From Rhodobacterales bacterium (GTDB lineage: Bacteria > Pseudomonadota > Alphaproteobacteria > Rhodobacterales > Rhodobacteraceae), in contig JAPLPE010000036.1 in NCBI GenBank assembly GCA_026400355.1, forward strand, positions 122,873 to 186,872: a stretch of 64,000 nucleotides of DNA. The letters run 5' to 3'. The position numbers and the translations under genes were made by a program. How positions within the stretch are numbered: position 1 is the stretch's first letter; every line of letters begins with the position of its first letter. Shown in pieces: positions 1-9,894 of this stretch. Below the pieces are notes generated by a model that saw only the letters and a list, made by a program, of their open reading frames with translations, did no database searches and was not told the origin of the DNA.

Positions 1-2
1 CC

Positions 3-326
3 GAAAGCTACGCCTCTGTCGAGGATGGCGAGTTGTGGCTGACGAACGCACATATTGCCCGGTATGAACCGGCCAAGCATTTCGGGCATGAGGAACGGCG
101 GCGGCGCAAGTTGCTGGTGTCGCGCAAGGAACTGGCGCGGCTGTGGTCGGCCACGCAGCGTGAGGGCATGACAGTGGTGCCGCTGGTCATGTATTTCAAC
201 GACAAGGGTCTGGTGAAGCTCAAGATCGCGATCGCGAAGGGCAAGAAGAACCACGACAAGCGCGCGACCGAGGCCGAGCGCGACTGGAACCGGCAGAAGG
301 AGCGGTTGCTGAAGGATCACGGGTAA
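3..326 (+). CDS. smpB: SsrA-binding protein SmpB (5' truncated by window edge)
   Basis: SmpB binds tmRNA (SsrA) and delivers it to stalled ribosomes in trans-translation. About 107 C-terminal residues are visible, continuous from the first codon in the window, so the start lies upstream. They carry the family hallmarks: the [13 protein letters not shown] strand segment, the NAHIARYEP stretch, the [10 protein letters not shown] basic segment, the central [17 protein letters not shown] strand pair, and the basic K/R-rich C-terminal tail (KGKKNHDKR ... [14 protein letters not shown]) that inserts in the ribosomal A site. The tail is complete and ends at TAA. The next gene is convergent, so this is the 3' end of its transcription unit in this direction. 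Confidence 0.95.
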   Translation, partial: ESYASVEDGELWLTNAHIARYEPAKHFGHEERRRRKLLVSRKELARLWSATQREGMTVVPLVMYFNDKGLVKLKIAIAKGKKNHDKRATEAERDWNRQKERLLKDHG

Positions 327-344
327 GGCCGTGATGCCTGCGGG

Positions 345-1583
345 TCAGTAGGCCCGTTTGTGGAGCGCGACCATCAGAAGGCGGATGCCTTCCATGATGT
401 CGGGGATGGTCGAGTATTCCTCGGGAGTGTGGCTGCGGCCGCCTTCGGAACGGACGAAGATCATCACCACGGGGCAGACGGCGGCCATCTGCTGGCTGTC
501 GTGGCCGGCACCACTGGACATGGTGAGTTGGGGGATGCCCTGCGCCTTGGAGATATCCTGCAGGAGCGTGACAAGCGCGGGGTCGCAGGGGGTCGGGGGC
601 AGATCCACCTGGATGTCGGTGGTCAGGGTCAGACCACGGCGGGCGGCGACCTCGGCCAACAAGGCCGCGTGGGTTTCATGGAGAAGGGTGTAGTCGGCGG
701 GGCGCGGGTGGCGAGCGTCGATTGTGAAATCGACCGAGCGGGAAATGACGGCGGGGGCGTTGGGCCAGGGTATCGCGCGGCCTACGGTGGTGACGGCGGG
801 GCGGCCAAGGCGGTGGGCGTGGTCGATCACGCGGCCCGCGATTTCGGCAAAGCCGGCCATCGGGTCGCGGCGCAGGTCCATCGGGAAAGCGCCGGCGTGG
901 TTCTGTTCGCCGGTCAGGGTGACACGGGTTTGGCGGATGCCGGTGATGGCGTCGACGACGGCGACGGGCAGATTGGCGTGTTCAAGGATCGGGCCTTGTT
1001 CGATGTGAAGTTCGAAGAAGGCGGCGATATCGTCGCGGCGGGCGGTGTGGATCGTCGCAGGATCAAGGCCGATGGCGCGCATCGCATCGGCGATAGGTGC
1101 GCCGTCGTCGTCGGTGACGATCTCCGGGTCGGCCTGCGTTGTGCGGCCGGTGATGGCGCGGGAGCCCCAGAAGCCTGCCTTGGGAAAACGTGAGCCTTCT
1201 TCCTCGCACAAGGAGAGGAGTTCGAGGGGGCGTCTAGGCCGGCCAAAGGTGGCCGTAAGGGCGCTGATCGCGGCGAGGGCTGCGACAACGCCCAACGCGC
1301 CGTCATAGCGGCCGCCGGGGCACTGCGTGTCGATATGGCTGCCGCTGACGATGGCCTTGCCGCCTTCGGTGCCGTCGATACGGGCCCAGAGGTTGCCCAC
1401 GGCATCCATCCGGGGCGAAAGGCCTGCGGCGGTGGCCCAGTCGGAGACAAGTGCCTGTGCCGCGACCCATTCAGGGGAATAGGCAGTGCGCCAGACGCCG
1501 GTGCCGGAATGGGCCCCGATGGCACCAAGCGCCATGATCATCTGTTCGACGCGGATCGGGTCGAGGGTGGGAAGGTCGGGCAT
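345..1583 (-). CDS. M20-family amidohydrolase (N-carbamoyl-L-amino-acid hydrolase / allantoate amidohydrolase type)
   Basis: Metal-dependent cytoplasmic hydrolase of the HyuC/AllC/UAH group, which cleaves N-carbamoyl amino acids, allantoate or ureidoglycolate. About 412 residues, the usual length. Visible motifs: SGSHIDTQ with the metal-ligand His, GGRYDGALG with the bridging Asp, CEEEGSRF with the Glu pair, ELHIEQGP, the dimer-domain GEQNHAGAFPMDLRRDP, and C-terminal SGAGHDSQQMA plus SHTPEEYS. The frame opens 14 codons further upstream, but family alignment favours the MPDLPTLDP start used here. The specific substrate cannot be told from sequence. A degraded hydantoinase-B gene lies divergently alongside, which suggests a former hydantoin/ureide-utilisation locus of which this is the surviving part. 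Confidence 0.85.
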   Translation of the reverse strand: MPDLPTLDPIRVEQMIMALGAIGAHSGTGVWRTAYSPEWVAAQALVSDWATAAGLSPRMDAVGNLWARIDGTEGGKAIVSGSHIDTQCPGGRYDGALGVVAALAAISALTATFGRPRRPLELLSLCEEEGSRFPKAGFWGSRAITGRTTQADPEIVTDDDGAPIADAMRAIGLDPATIHTARRDDIAAFFELHIEQGPILEHANLPVAVVDAITGIRQTRVTLTGEQNHAGAFPMDLRRDPMAGFAEIAGRVIDHAHRLGRPAVTTVGRAIPWPNAPAVISRSVDFTIDARHPRPADYTLLHETHAALLAEVAARRGLTLTTDIQVDLPPTPCDPALVTLLQDISKAQGIPQLTMSSGAGHDSQQMAAVCPVVMIFVRSEGGRSHTPEEYSTIPDIMEGIRLLMVALHKRAY

Positions 1584-1816
1584 CGGGGGCCTTGGCGTCT
1601 GGAGGTTTGAATACAGAAGTTGCACGGGCTGCCGGGGAGCGGGACCGGAAGAGTGTCAGCTAATAGCAGCTTAGGCGGTTCTCGTGTGGAAATCGCTGCG
1701 GCACGAGGCGGTTTGCTGTCTATTTTCAAGGTTTCGCTGGGGCCTGCCGTGGCATCGGGAACGGTGGCGCGGGTTCTTCCTTGGTTATCCATCATCCAGA
1801 CAATCGTAGGTGCATA

Positions 1817-3005
1817 ATGAGCCGTGCCGATGCGGTGATCGGGGTGAAACGGTATCTGGCGCTGGTGGCTCAGAATGGTTTGCCCGTCATCATGGCGGCC
1901 TATGAAGACCAGATGGTTCTTCTTCCGAACGGCTGGTGCAGGATGCGATCCGTGCGCTGCCGGACGGGGACTATGCGCCGGTCACGAATATCGATGGTCA
2001 TCCGGACGATCCCGATCCGCCGCGGCGGAACCTGCCCATTGCAGTAACGCTGCGGGTGCGGGGCGACACGATGGTGGTGGACCTGACCGGAACTGCGCCC
2101 CAACTGCCCGACAAGCCGATCACCATGCCGCTGGACGCGCACGGTGGATTGCGCGGTTTGACTAACGATCCGGTCGATTTTGCTCAAATCCCTGGTTTAT
2201 GGGAACACCCCGCAGAATCAGGGGCTGACACGGCCGATCACCAATACCGCGCCCTTGGTATGCCTTGCCAACCCGGTGTTCACGGCACCCGTCATTGCGT
2301 GGTTCTGCCCGGACAGCCTGTTGGCCGATACGGTGATGAAGGCGCAGGCGCAGGCCGCGCCGAAGCAGGTGTCGGCAGGGATCGGCAATCCGCGGGTGGT
2401 CGCGATTTCCGGCCTGAACGAGGGCAAGCACCCGGTGTATATGGAGATCATGGAGGGAAGTTGCGGCGGGCGGTTCGGCAGGGACGGGATGGATACAGTC
2501 GACACTTTTCATGCCAACACGCGAAACTACCCGGTCGAAGATATCAGGAGCCAGATCCCCCTGCGGGTGAATCGCCACGAACAGCGCGAGGACCGGAAGG
2601 CGCCGGTCGCATGGCGCGGCGGGATCGGAACTGCGCTGGAGTCCGCGTTCCTTTCGGATGCCGGGTTTTCGATTGAGGGGGACGTGTATGCCTATCAGCC
2701 CTGGGCGTTTGGCCGGGGGTGCAGACATGCATGTCTCGTCGCTGACGCTGATGGGGCACAACGGGGATGCGCGGCTTTTGCCGTCGAAGGTGCCCCATTG
2801 CAAGTTGCGCGCGGGCGAGCGGCTGGTGTCCATCGGTCCCTGCGGCGGCGGATATCGCGATCCGCTGCGGCGCACGCCTGAGGCGGTGTTGGCCGATGTG
2901 CCGGACGGGCTGATCCCGGCCCAGACGGCAGCGCGGGAAATTGGCATGGTCTTCAAAGACGGGCGGGTGGATCGGGCCGGGACGGCGGTGGCGCCGGGCG
3001 CCTGA
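1817..3005 (+). pseudogene. Hydantoinase B / oxoprolinase (HyuB) remnant
   Basis: Translation of successive frames gives pieces of one HyuB-type protein: GVKRYLALVAQNGLPV followed by AAYEDQMVL (from 1817), then DAIRALPDGDYAPV (near 1936), then LPLDAHGGLRGL-like and NPVFTAPVIAWFCPDSLLAD-like segments (2100-2700), and finally SKVPHCKLRAGERLVS with GPCGGGYRDPLRR (2760-2900), ending at TGA. The reading frame changes at least three times (near 1925, 2175 and 2700). The N-terminal portion, about one third of a typical 560-600 residue HyuB, is missing. Neither an intact start nor a continuous frame exists, so no functional ATP-dependent hydantoinase or oxoprolinase large-domain protein can be made. 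It sits divergent from the intact M20 amidohydrolase. Confidence 0.8.
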
Positions 3006-3068
3006 GGGCGCGAGGCGGGGTTCTTGAAGGGTTCCCGGGTGCGCGTGGTGCGCGCATCCCATAGCGCT

Positions 3069-3629
3069 TTACTGGCCTGTCAGAATATCCAGCCGGCTCA
3101 GGTCATAGCCGTTGAAATCGAGCACTTCCTTTGCCGCAGCAAGTCTGTCGGCCGGGATTTCGGGGTCGCGGTTCAGGATCCAGCCTGACCGCCCGTCAGG
3201 CGATCCCACCACTGCCGTGCGATAGCTTTCGTCGACCCAGAGGACCCAGTAGTCCGCAGCGACGAAGGGCACTGATGCGAAACGGACAACAAGCCGCCCC
3301 GGGCCTACGATTTCGGCGGTGCCTTCGATCGTGCTCTTGATCGACCCGTCGGCGGCCCGGCAGGTATTCTTGACCGATATCAGGCCATCGGTCCGGAGGC
3401 CGTATTCCGCCGTCACACCGACGCAGCCGGCCTCGAACGGGACGGGATAGCGTGCAACCTCGTGCCAGAGGCCAAGATATCGTTCGGGTTCGAACAGGGC
3501 CTTGGAGGCGATGGGAACGGTTGTGTCCCTATAGGAGGTGAACAGACCGCCGTCTTCGCCGCCGCAGCCGGAGATGAGCCCAGCGACGACAACGGCCGCA
3601 ACAAGGCGCACCCGGCTCCTGATTTTCAT
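3069..3629 (-). CDS. Lipocalin-family outer-membrane lipoprotein (Blc-like)
   Basis: Lipocalins of the Blc type bind lipids such as lysophospholipids at the outer membrane under envelope stress. From MKIRSRVRLV the protein has a basic n-region, a hydrophobic stretch and a lipobox LISGC, giving a lipidated Cys at about residue 20; this favours the start at 3629 over an ATG 15 codons upstream. The mature part contains the lipocalin signature (ERYLGLWHEVARYPVPFE), a central GTAEIVGPGRL strand, and the DYWVLWVDESY...VVGSPDGRSGWILNRDP segment conserved in Blc. About 186 residues, normal for the family. It follows the aldo/keto reductase by about 40 bases on the same strand and is probably co-transcribed. 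Confidence 0.85.
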   Translation of the reverse strand: MKIRSRVRLVAAVVVAGLISGCGGEDGGLFTSYRDTTVPIASKALFEPERYLGLWHEVARYPVPFEAGCVGVTAEYGLRTDGLISVKNTCRAADGSIKSTIEGTAEIVGPGRLVVRFASVPFVAADYWVLWVDESYRTAVVGSPDGRSGWILNRDPEIPADRLAAAKEVLDFNGYDLSRLDILTGQ

Positions 3630-3670
3630 TCCGGTCCGCATGCGCAGCCCCATTATGTTCGGGATGCCCG

Positions 3671-4711
3671 TCAATAGGGCATCGGGTTGGCTTTGTGGGT
3701 CGCAGCGATGGCTGCGATCACCTCGGGCGAGAGGACCACATCCCGGCCCGCAAGGATACGGGCGAGTTGGTCCTCTTTGGTCGCACCAAAGATCGGGCAG
3801 ACCGAAAAGGGCCGCGTCCGCTGCCAGGCCATGGCCATGTGGACGGGGTCGAGGCCGAAGTCGGCGGCGACCTTCAGATAAGCGTCGACTGCGCCAAAGA
3901 CGCGCGCGGACTTGCGCCCGCCGACTTCGGGGACGAGGGACATGCGGCTGCCTTCGGGGACGACGCCGTTCTGGTATTTGCCGGTCAGAAAACCCGCCGC
4001 GAGGGGGGAGAAAGCCAGGAGCGTCACCTTTTCGTTGACCGCCATTTCGGCCATGTCGGTGTCATAGAGGCGGCACATGAGCGAGTATTCGTTCTGAACC
4101 GACATGACGCGGGGACCGCCAGTAACCTCGGACCGGTCGAGCCAACGGGTTGTACCCCAGCAGCTTTCGTTTGACAGGCCGAAGGAGCGGATCTTGCCTT
4201 CTGCCACCAGCAGCTTGAGCGTGCCGAGGACGTCGTCCATGTGGGCGATGGTGCGGGCCTTATCCTGCTTTGACGGGTCAAAGGTCCAGTTTTGCCGGAA
4301 CATGTAGGAGCCGCGATCAGGCCAGTGGAGTTGGTAGAGATCGATCATATCGGTCTTGAGCCGCCGCAGCGAATCTTCGACTGCGGCGCGAATGTTGGTG
4401 CCGTCATAGCCCTTGCCGCCGCGTGCGACCTGCCCTGGACCGGCGACCTTGGTGGCCAACACGAATTCACCTCGCCGCCCGGTGCGGGCAATCCAGTTGC
4501 CGATGATTTCCTCGGTGCGGCCAAGGGTTTCCAGCCGGACGGGGTTGACCGGATACATTTCGGCCGTGTCGACAAAGGTGATTCCGGCGTCGAGCGCCAT
4601 GTCGATCTGCCGGTGGGCATCCGCCTCGGGCGTCTGGTTGCCGAATGTCATCGTGCCAAGGCACCATTCCGAGACAGAGATCCCGCTTGATCCCAATTCC
4701 ATCTGTCGCAT
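3671..4711 (-). CDS. Aldo/keto reductase, Tas-like
   Basis: NADPH-dependent oxidoreductase with a TIM-barrel fold. Starting at MRQMELGSSGISVS (346 residues), it shows LGTMTFGNQTPEADAH, the VDTAEMYPVNP segment holding the catalytic Asp and Tyr, the catalytic Lys in LATKVAGPG, the catalytic-His region QLHWPDRG, the SNESCWG strand and LAFSPLAAGFLTGKY. These match the E. coli Tas subgroup more closely than typical sugar reductases. The physiological substrate is unknown. The frame is open for 19 codons upstream of the chosen start, but the protein family begins at this Met. It is the first gene of a likely two-gene unit with the lipocalin. Confidence 0.85.
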   Translation of the reverse strand: MRQMELGSSGISVSEWCLGTMTFGNQTPEADAHRQIDMALDAGITFVDTAEMYPVNPVRLETLGRTEEIIGNWIARTGRRGEFVLATKVAGPGQVARGGKGYDGTNIRAAVEDSLRRLKTDMIDLYQLHWPDRGSYMFRQNWTFDPSKQDKARTIAHMDDVLGTLKLLVAEGKIRSFGLSNESCWGTTRWLDRSEVTGGPRVMSVQNEYSLMCRLYDTDMAEMAVNEKVTLLAFSPLAAGFLTGKYQNGVVPEGSRMSLVPEVGGRKSARVFGAVDAYLKVAADFGLDPVHMAMAWQRTRPFSVCPIFGATKEDQLARILAGRDVVLSPEVIAAIAATHKANPMPY

Positions 4712-4892
4712 CACGCCTGTCCCTTTGCATCTGACTGCAGCGGGCAACCTATCCGGCGTGAATGGCATGGCAAGGGCGGATCAACCAGAACCAAGGGGCG
4801 GCAGGCGTGTTCGCGTTTGGGCGGGAGAATCCTGTTTCCCTTTTGCCGCTTTTGGCATTGCGGGCCTTCTTCGCCGGGCTCATCCTTGCCTC

Positions 4893-6125
4893 ATGCGCCT
4901 CATGATTTCCTTTGCGGCCCTGTTTCTATCGGTCGTGCTTTTGCAACTGTCCTCCGGGGCGGTGGCGCCGTTTGATGCGCTGACGGGGCTTGAAGCGGGG
5001 TTCACGCCGTCGCAGGTGGGTTTTCTCGGGTCATCGCATTTCTTTGGCTTCTTCATCGGGTGCTGGTGGGCGCCGCGCCTGATGGGCGAGGTCGGGCATT
5101 CCCGGACGTTTGCCACCTTCACCGCGCTGGGGGCCATCGGCCTTGCCGCCCACGTGATTGTGATGGACCCGATCGCCTGGTCGATCATGCGCATGGCGAC
5201 AGGGTTCTGCGTGGCCGGTTGCTATACGGTGATCGAGGCGTGGCTGCAGGCCAAGGTCACCAACGAGACGCGCGGGCGGGCGATGGGGACGTACCGGGTT
5301 GTGGATATCAGTGCCTCGCTTGTCGCGCAGCTGATGATCGGGACGCTGGCCGATCTGCCGACATATGTTGCCTATAACATCCTGACGATCCTGTGCTGTG
5401 CCGCGATCCTGCCGCTCGCCGTTACGCGTGTGCCGCAGCCGGTGACCCCGGCATCGAACCGCCTGCGCCCGTCTCTTGGCTGGGCGCGGTCGCCGCTGGC
5501 TGTGGTGGGATGCATCGTGTCGGCGGTGTCGGGGGCGTCGTTCCGGATGGTCGGCCCGGTCTATGGGGGTGAGGTTGGGCTTGAGGCGGATCAGATTGGC
5601 CTGTTCCTTGCGGCCTATGTGCTTGGCGGGGCGATTGCGCAGTATCCGGTGGGTTATTTCGCGGACAAGACGGACCGTCGCCTTGTCCTGATCTGGCTTT
5701 CTGTCGCGTCGACTGTAGCCTGTATCGTGACAGTCGCGGCGGCGGGGATGGGGACTTCCGGGGTAATGTTCGCGGCAGGGCTGTTTGGGATAACCACGGT
5801 GCCGATCTACTCCGTCTCGTCCGCACATGCGCATGACTTTGCGACAGACAGCGAACGGGTCGAGTTGTCGGCGGCGCTTATGTTCTACTATGCGGTCGGT
5901 GCAATCGCGGCGCCTTGGGTCACGTCATCACTGATCGGCCTTTACGGGCCGGCCGCGATGTTTGCGGTCGTCGCCGTTGCGCATGTCTTTCTGATCGGGT
6001 TTGGCCTGTTCCGGATGCAGATGGGCCGCAAGCCGCCGCACCGCACAGCCTATGTCTGGTCACCGCGCACCACCTTTTGGTTCGCAAGGCTGCTGGGCCG
6101 CGACAAGGAGCGCGACGAAACCTAG
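4893..6125 (+). CDS. MFS transporter (YcaD-like)
   Basis: Twelve-helix major facilitator of about 410 residues with hydrophobic segments throughout. Residues 1-25 (MRLMISFAALFLSVVLLQLS) form TM1. The N-terminal half has the GSSHFFGFFIGCWWAPRLMGEVGHSR loop between TM2 and TM3, and TM5 carries VIEAWLQAKV followed by NETRGRAMG. The second half repeats the loop as GYFADKTDRR after an AQYPVG helix. This pattern is typical of the YcaD/unknown-major-facilitator group. The frame is open far upstream, but ATG 4893 is where the family and TM1 begin. Substrate unknown. The stop overlaps the stop of the convergent DUF1003 gene by four bases. Confidence 0.85.
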   Translation: MRLMISFAALFLSVVLLQLSSGAVAPFDALTGLEAGFTPSQVGFLGSSHFFGFFIGCWWAPRLMGEVGHSRTFATFTALGAIGLAAHVIVMDPIAWSIMRMATGFCVAGCYTVIEAWLQAKVTNETRGRAMGTYRVVDISASLVAQLMIGTLADLPTYVAYNILTILCCAAILPLAVTRVPQPVTPASNRLRPSLGWARSPLAVVGCIVSAVSGASFRMVGPVYGGEVGLEADQIGLFLAAYVLGGAIAQYPVGYFADKTDRRLVLIWLSVASTVACIVTVAAAGMGTSGVMFAAGLFGITTVPIYSVSSAHAHDFATDSERVELSAALMFYYAVGAIAAPWVTSSLIGLYGPAAMFAVVAVAHVFLIGFGLFRMQMGRKPPHRTAYVWSPRTTFWFARLLGRDKERDET

Positions 6126-6823
6126 TTCCGGCCTTCCCGTGTCGTCTCTTCCAGCAATTCGATCTGCATCCGCTGAATCATGGCCAGTTGTTCCCACTGG
6201 CGCATGAGATGCAGGTCGATCTTGTCGTGCAGGTGGCGGATTTCCAGTTCGGCCTTGAGGTTGACCTTGTAGTCATTCTCAGAGCGCAACCTGTCCTTCT
6301 CCTCCTGCCGCCGCTGGCTCATCATGATGACGGGGGCTTGCAGAGCGGCGATGCTGGACAGCACGAGGTTGAGGAGAATGAAGGGATAAGGGTCGAAGAC
6401 GCCGAACAACAGGCCCGTGACGTTGAGCGCCATCCAGAGGCCGAGTACCACAGAAAACCCGATGATGAAGGTCCATGACCCGGCAAAGCGCGACAATGCG
6501 TCGGCGGCCTTTTCGCCAAACGTCCGGTCCTCGCCCCAGTCGGCGTCGGGTTCGGTCGCGACGGGGAGGCCGGACTGGAGGGAATCGAGAACCTCCTTGT
6601 CGAGCCGCCCGAGCGCGCCGCGTTCGTTTTCAAGCAGTCTTTCCAGATGCTGCCGCCGGGACCGGGCGATGTCGTCGCCGCAGATTATCGCAGACGGGGC
6701 CAGAGCGGGCTGTTCTTGCAGCAGCATGGCCCGTGTTGCGGGGGTCAGATCGCTGAGTCTGCGTGCCGCGCCGGGCTGAACCGCAGAGCCACAGATCGCG
6801 CAGACCATCGTTTCGGCTGTCAT
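6122..6823 (-). CDS. DUF1003 membrane protein
   Basis: 233 residues. An N-terminal CAIC motif (residues 8-11) and a second CGDD segment suggest a small metal-binding or structural N-terminus. The DUF1003 core (about 115-215) holds the conserved FGEKAADALSRFAGSW block, two TM helices (FIIGFSVVLGLWMALNV and FILLNLVLSSIAALQAPVI), the conserved MMSQRRQEEKDR amphipathic stretch, then a charged coiled-coil-like tail (DYKVNLKAELEIRHLHDKID...). The function of DUF1003 proteins is not established. Convergent with the MFS gene. Confidence 0.85.
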   Translation of the reverse strand: MTAETMVCAICGSAVQPGAARRLSDLTPATRAMLLQEQPALAPSAIICGDDIARSRRQHLERLLENERGALGRLDKEVLDSLQSGLPVATEPDADWGEDRTFGEKAADALSRFAGSWTFIIGFSVVLGLWMALNVTGLLFGVFDPYPFILLNLVLSSIAALQAPVIMMSQRRQEEKDRLRSENDYKVNLKAELEIRHLHDKIDLHLMRQWEQLAMIQRMQIELLEETTREGRN

Positions 6824-6888
6824 GCCACATCCCTTTTGGCCAAGGGATTAACGCAAGACGGGGCCCAAGGCCACCTTGCAAGTCAGCG

Positions 6889-7860
6889 TCACGCGGCCTT
6901 TCGGCGGGGGATCAGGGGTGCCACCAGCCGGAACAGGGGGGCGATGACCCAGGTTGTCACCGGGATCAGGAGGAGGCCGAGGACGAGCCCGAACACGCCG
7001 TCCATCGCCGCCGTGACAATCCATTCGACGAACCCTTCGGCCACGGGAATGGCATGGGCGGCCGCAGCAGCCCAGTCGTGGATGAAATGCGCGAGTGTGC
7101 CCCAGCCGAGCACTTCCATGCCGTGAATGACGATCGAGCCACCGACCCAGATCATCGCCGCCGTGCCGACCGTAGAAATGACGTTCATCAGCCCCGGCAT
7201 GCTGCGCACGATGCCCCGCCCGGTGGCCCGGGTCAGCCCTAGCCGCCCCGCCTGTGCCATGCGCAGCCCCACGTCATCCGCCTTTACCAGAACGGCAACC
7301 GTACCATAGACGGCGGCGGTGATCAGGATACCCACCACGCCCAGGACAAGCGCCTCTTCCCAGATCGAATCCGCTGCGATCGCGGCGAGCGCGATCGTCA
7401 TGATCTCGGCCGAGAGGATGAAATCGGTCTTGATCGCAGAGGCAACCCGTTCCTTTTCCAGATGGGCGGCTTCCAGCGTCTTGGGTTCCTCGTGGTGATC
7501 CTCACCCTTGTGGAAGATGTGCCAGACCTTTTCGGCCCCTTCGAAACAAAGGTACGCCCCGCCCACCATCAGAAGCGGCGTGATAATCCAGGGGGCAAAA
7601 TTATTGAGGAGAAGCCCGAGCGGCAGCAGGATCACCAGCTTGTTGAAGAGTGATCCCTTGGCGATCTGCCAGACAATCGGCAGTTCCCGCGCCGCCGGCA
7701 GACCGTGGACATATTTCGGCGTCACCGCCGTATCGTCAATTACGATGCCCAGCGACTTTGCCCCAGCCTTGGTGGCCATTCCGGCCACGTCATCCAGTTG
7801 TACCGCCGCGACCTTGGCCAGGGCTGCAACATCATCCAACAGGGCCAGAAGACCGCTCAT
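6889..7860 (-). CDS. DUF808 family inner-membrane protein (YedI-like)
   Basis: 323-residue polytopic membrane protein. From [20 protein letters not shown] it matches DUF808/YedI throughout: [33 protein letters not shown], a [12 protein letters not shown] helix, [31 protein letters not shown], a VLVKADDVG segment, and a final [19 protein letters not shown] His/Glu-rich linker ([10 protein letters not shown]) lies near residue 120. The start was chosen at the conserved [10 protein letters not shown]; the 73 codons of open frame upstream are not conserved-looking. The biological role is unknown. Divergently transcribed from metG, with about 212 bases between the starts. Confidence 0.85.
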   Translation of the reverse strand: MSGLLALLDDVAALAKVAAVQLDDVAGMATKAGAKSLGIVIDDTAVTPKYVHGLPAARELPIVWQIAKGSLFNKLVILLPLGLLLNNFAPWIITPLLMVGGAYLCFEGAEKVWHIFHKGEDHHEEPKTLEAAHLEKERVASAIKTDFILSAEIMTIALAAIAADSIWEEALVLGVVGILITAAVYGTVAVLVKADDVGLRMAQAGRLGLTRATGRGIVRSMPGLMNVISTVGTAAMIWVGGSIVIHGMEVLGWGTLAHFIHDWAAAAAHAIPVAEGFVEWIVTAAMDGVFGLVLGLLLIPVTTWVIAPLFRLVAPLIPRRKAA

Positions 7861-8072
7861 TTTCGCAACGCCGTCTTGTTGTTTCACGTTGGTTGAACGT
7901 AGAGCAGATTCGCCCTGACACAACCGCATTTGGACCGGAAAGCGACTTAATCCAACGACCTGCGCCCGATCGACACAAGGTCCGGGCGCATCGGCTTTCG
8001 CAGGGCACTGGCACTTTCCCGATGATAGCCCTATCTCATGGCCCCGATCACGTTCGCCGCAAAGGGCACGCC

Positions 8073-9785
8073 ATGGCACGCCACCTTATCACCTCAGCGA
8101 TCCCCTACATCAACGGGATCAAGCATCTGGGCAACCTTGTGGGCTCGCAGCTTCCTGCCGATCTTTATGCGCGCTACCTGCGCGGACGCGGGCATGAGGT
8201 GCTGTTCCTCTGCGCCACGGACGAACACGGAACGCCCGCCGAACTCGCCGCTGCGAAGGCCGGGAAACCGGTTGATGTGTTCTGCGCCGAGATGCACGGA
8301 GTGCAGGCGGGCATTGCCAAGGGGTTCCGGCTGTCCTTTGACCATTTCGGGCGGTCCTCTTCGGCCCAGAACCGGCTGTTGACCCAGCATTTCGCGGGGC
8401 GTCTGGCCGATGCGGGGCTGATTGAGGAGGTGAGCGAGAAGCAGGTGTTTTCCATCACCGATAACCGTTTTCTGCCCGACCGCTATATCGAAGGGACCTG
8501 CCCCAACTGCGGCTATGAAAAGGCGCGGGGCGACCAGTGCGAGAACTGCACCAAGCAGCTTGACCCCACCGACCTGATCAACCCGCGTTCGGCGATTTCG
8601 GGTTCGACCGACCTTGAGGTGCGGGAAACCAAGCACCTGTATCTGCGCCAGTCCGCGATGCGGCAGCAACTGACCGACTGGATCGACTCCAAGACCGACT
8701 GGCCGATCCTGACCACATCCATTGCCAAGAAGTGGCTGAATGACGGTGACGGGCTGCAGGACCGGGGCATCACCCGTGACCTGTTCTGGGGCGTGCCGGT
8801 CAAGCGCGGGACCGAAGAATGGCCGGGGATGGAGGGCAAGGTGTTCTACGTCTGGTTCGATGCCCCCATCGAATACATTGCCTGTGCGCAGGAATGGCAG
8901 GACGCGGGCAAGGGGACGGATTGGGAACGTTGGTGGCGGACCGACAAGGGCGCGGCGGACGTGCGTTATACGCAGTTCATGGGCAAGGATAACGTGCCGT
9001 TCCATACACTCTCGTTCCCCGTCACGATCCTGGGGTCGGGCGAGCCGTGGAAGTTGGTCGATTACATCAAGTCCTTCAACTACCTGAACTATGACGGCGG
9101 CCAGTTTTCGACTTCGCAAGGCCGTGGCGTGTTCATGGATCAGGCGCTGTCGATCCTGCCGCCCGACTACTGGCGCTGGTGGCTTTTGTCCCATGCGCCG
9201 GAAAGTGCGGACAGCGAGTTCACCTGGGAGAACTTCCAGACCTCGGTCAATAAGGACCTGGCGGACGTGCTGGGCAACTTCGTCAGCCGCGTGACCAAGT
9301 TCTGCCGGTCCAAGTATGGCGAGGCAGTTCCGGAAGGTGGCGAGTGGAGTAATCGAGAAGACGCTTTGTCGATTGAACTTGCTGCACGGATCGGCAGTTA
9401 CCAAGCCAATATGGACGCAATCGAAGTGAGAAAGGCCGCCGCCGACCTCAGAGCAATATGGGTTGCAGGAAACGAATACATACAGTCAGCCGGACCATGG
9501 ACAACCTTCAAGACGGATCCAGCGAAAGCAGCCATGCAAACGCGGATTGGGTTGAACTTGGCCAGGATTTTTGCGGTGCTGTCACGCCCATTCATACCTG
9601 ATGCTGCTTTGGAAATCATGGCAGCACTAAAGTCGGAGGACTGGACATGGCCCGATACTGATACGAGTTTCCTCGAAAGTCTGCCCGCAGGTCATGCCTT
9701 TACAGTGCCCGAGGTGACGTTCCGCAAGATCACCGACGACGAACGCGCCGACTGGCAGCAGCGCTTTGCCGGGGTAAGGACATAG
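8073..9785 (+). CDS. metG: Methionyl-tRNA synthetase
   Basis: Charges tRNA-Met in the cytoplasm. 570 residues, as expected for alphaproteobacterial MetG without the C-terminal dimer domain. Start at [15 protein letters not shown]. Visible elements: class I HIGH-type motif HLGN in [20 protein letters not shown], a zinc knuckle [17 protein letters not shown], the [11 protein letters not shown] strand, the GKDNVPFHT motif, and the KMSKS region in the degenerate form [10 protein letters not shown], which is usual for this lineage. The anticodon-binding C-terminal part (from about base 9340) is visibly poorer in G+C than the rest. A GC hairpin follows the stop. Confidence 0.95.
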   Translation: MARHLITSAIPYINGIKHLGNLVGSQLPADLYARYLRGRGHEVLFLCATDEHGTPAELAAAKAGKPVDVFCAEMHGVQAGIAKGFRLSFDHFGRSSSAQNRLLTQHFAGRLADAGLIEEVSEKQVFSITDNRFLPDRYIEGTCPNCGYEKARGDQCENCTKQLDPTDLINPRSAISGSTDLEVRETKHLYLRQSAMRQQLTDWIDSKTDWPILTTSIAKKWLNDGDGLQDRGITRDLFWGVPVKRGTEEWPGMEGKVFYVWFDAPIEYIACAQEWQDAGKGTDWERWWRTDKGAADVRYTQFMGKDNVPFHTLSFPVTILGSGEPWKLVDYIKSFNYLNYDGGQFSTSQGRGVFMDQALSILPPDYWRWWLLSHAPESADSEFTWENFQTSVNKDLADVLGNFVSRVTKFCRSKYGEAVPEGGEWSNREDALSIELAARIGSYQANMDAIEVRKAAADLRAIWVAGNEYIQSAGPWTTFKTDPAKAAMQTRIGLNLARIFAVLSRPFIPDAALEIMAALKSEDWTWPDTDTSFLESLPAGHAFTVPEVTFRKITDDERADWQQRFAGVRT

Positions 9786-9849
9786 CGTGCGCATGTTGCG
9801 CGGCTGCCGCCAGACGGGGTGCGCGGGATGCGCGCCGTGCGCCAACGCC

Positions 9850-9873
9850 AACCCGCCCGTGTAGGGCGGGGTT
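9850..9873 (+). terminator. Candidate hairpin terminator after metG
   Basis: An inverted repeat AACCCGCCC / GGGCGGGGTT (one bulged G, five-base loop) starts about 65 bases after the metG stop and ends about 21 bases before the next gene. No clear T-run follows (GTTTGCC), so this is a possible rather than a proven intrinsic terminator. Confidence 0.4.
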
Positions 9874-9894
9874 TGCCCTGCCAAAGATTCCGCC

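Noticed and set aside
360..1193. Plus-strand 277-codon open frame
   Set aside because: Antisense to the M20 amidohydrolase, whose motifs are complete on the minus strand.
9085..9130. Apparent loss of the KMSKS motif in methionyl-tRNA synthetase
   Set aside because: The segment [10 protein letters not shown] is, from memory, the normal form in this alphaproteobacterial MetG subtype; the rest of the active site is intact.
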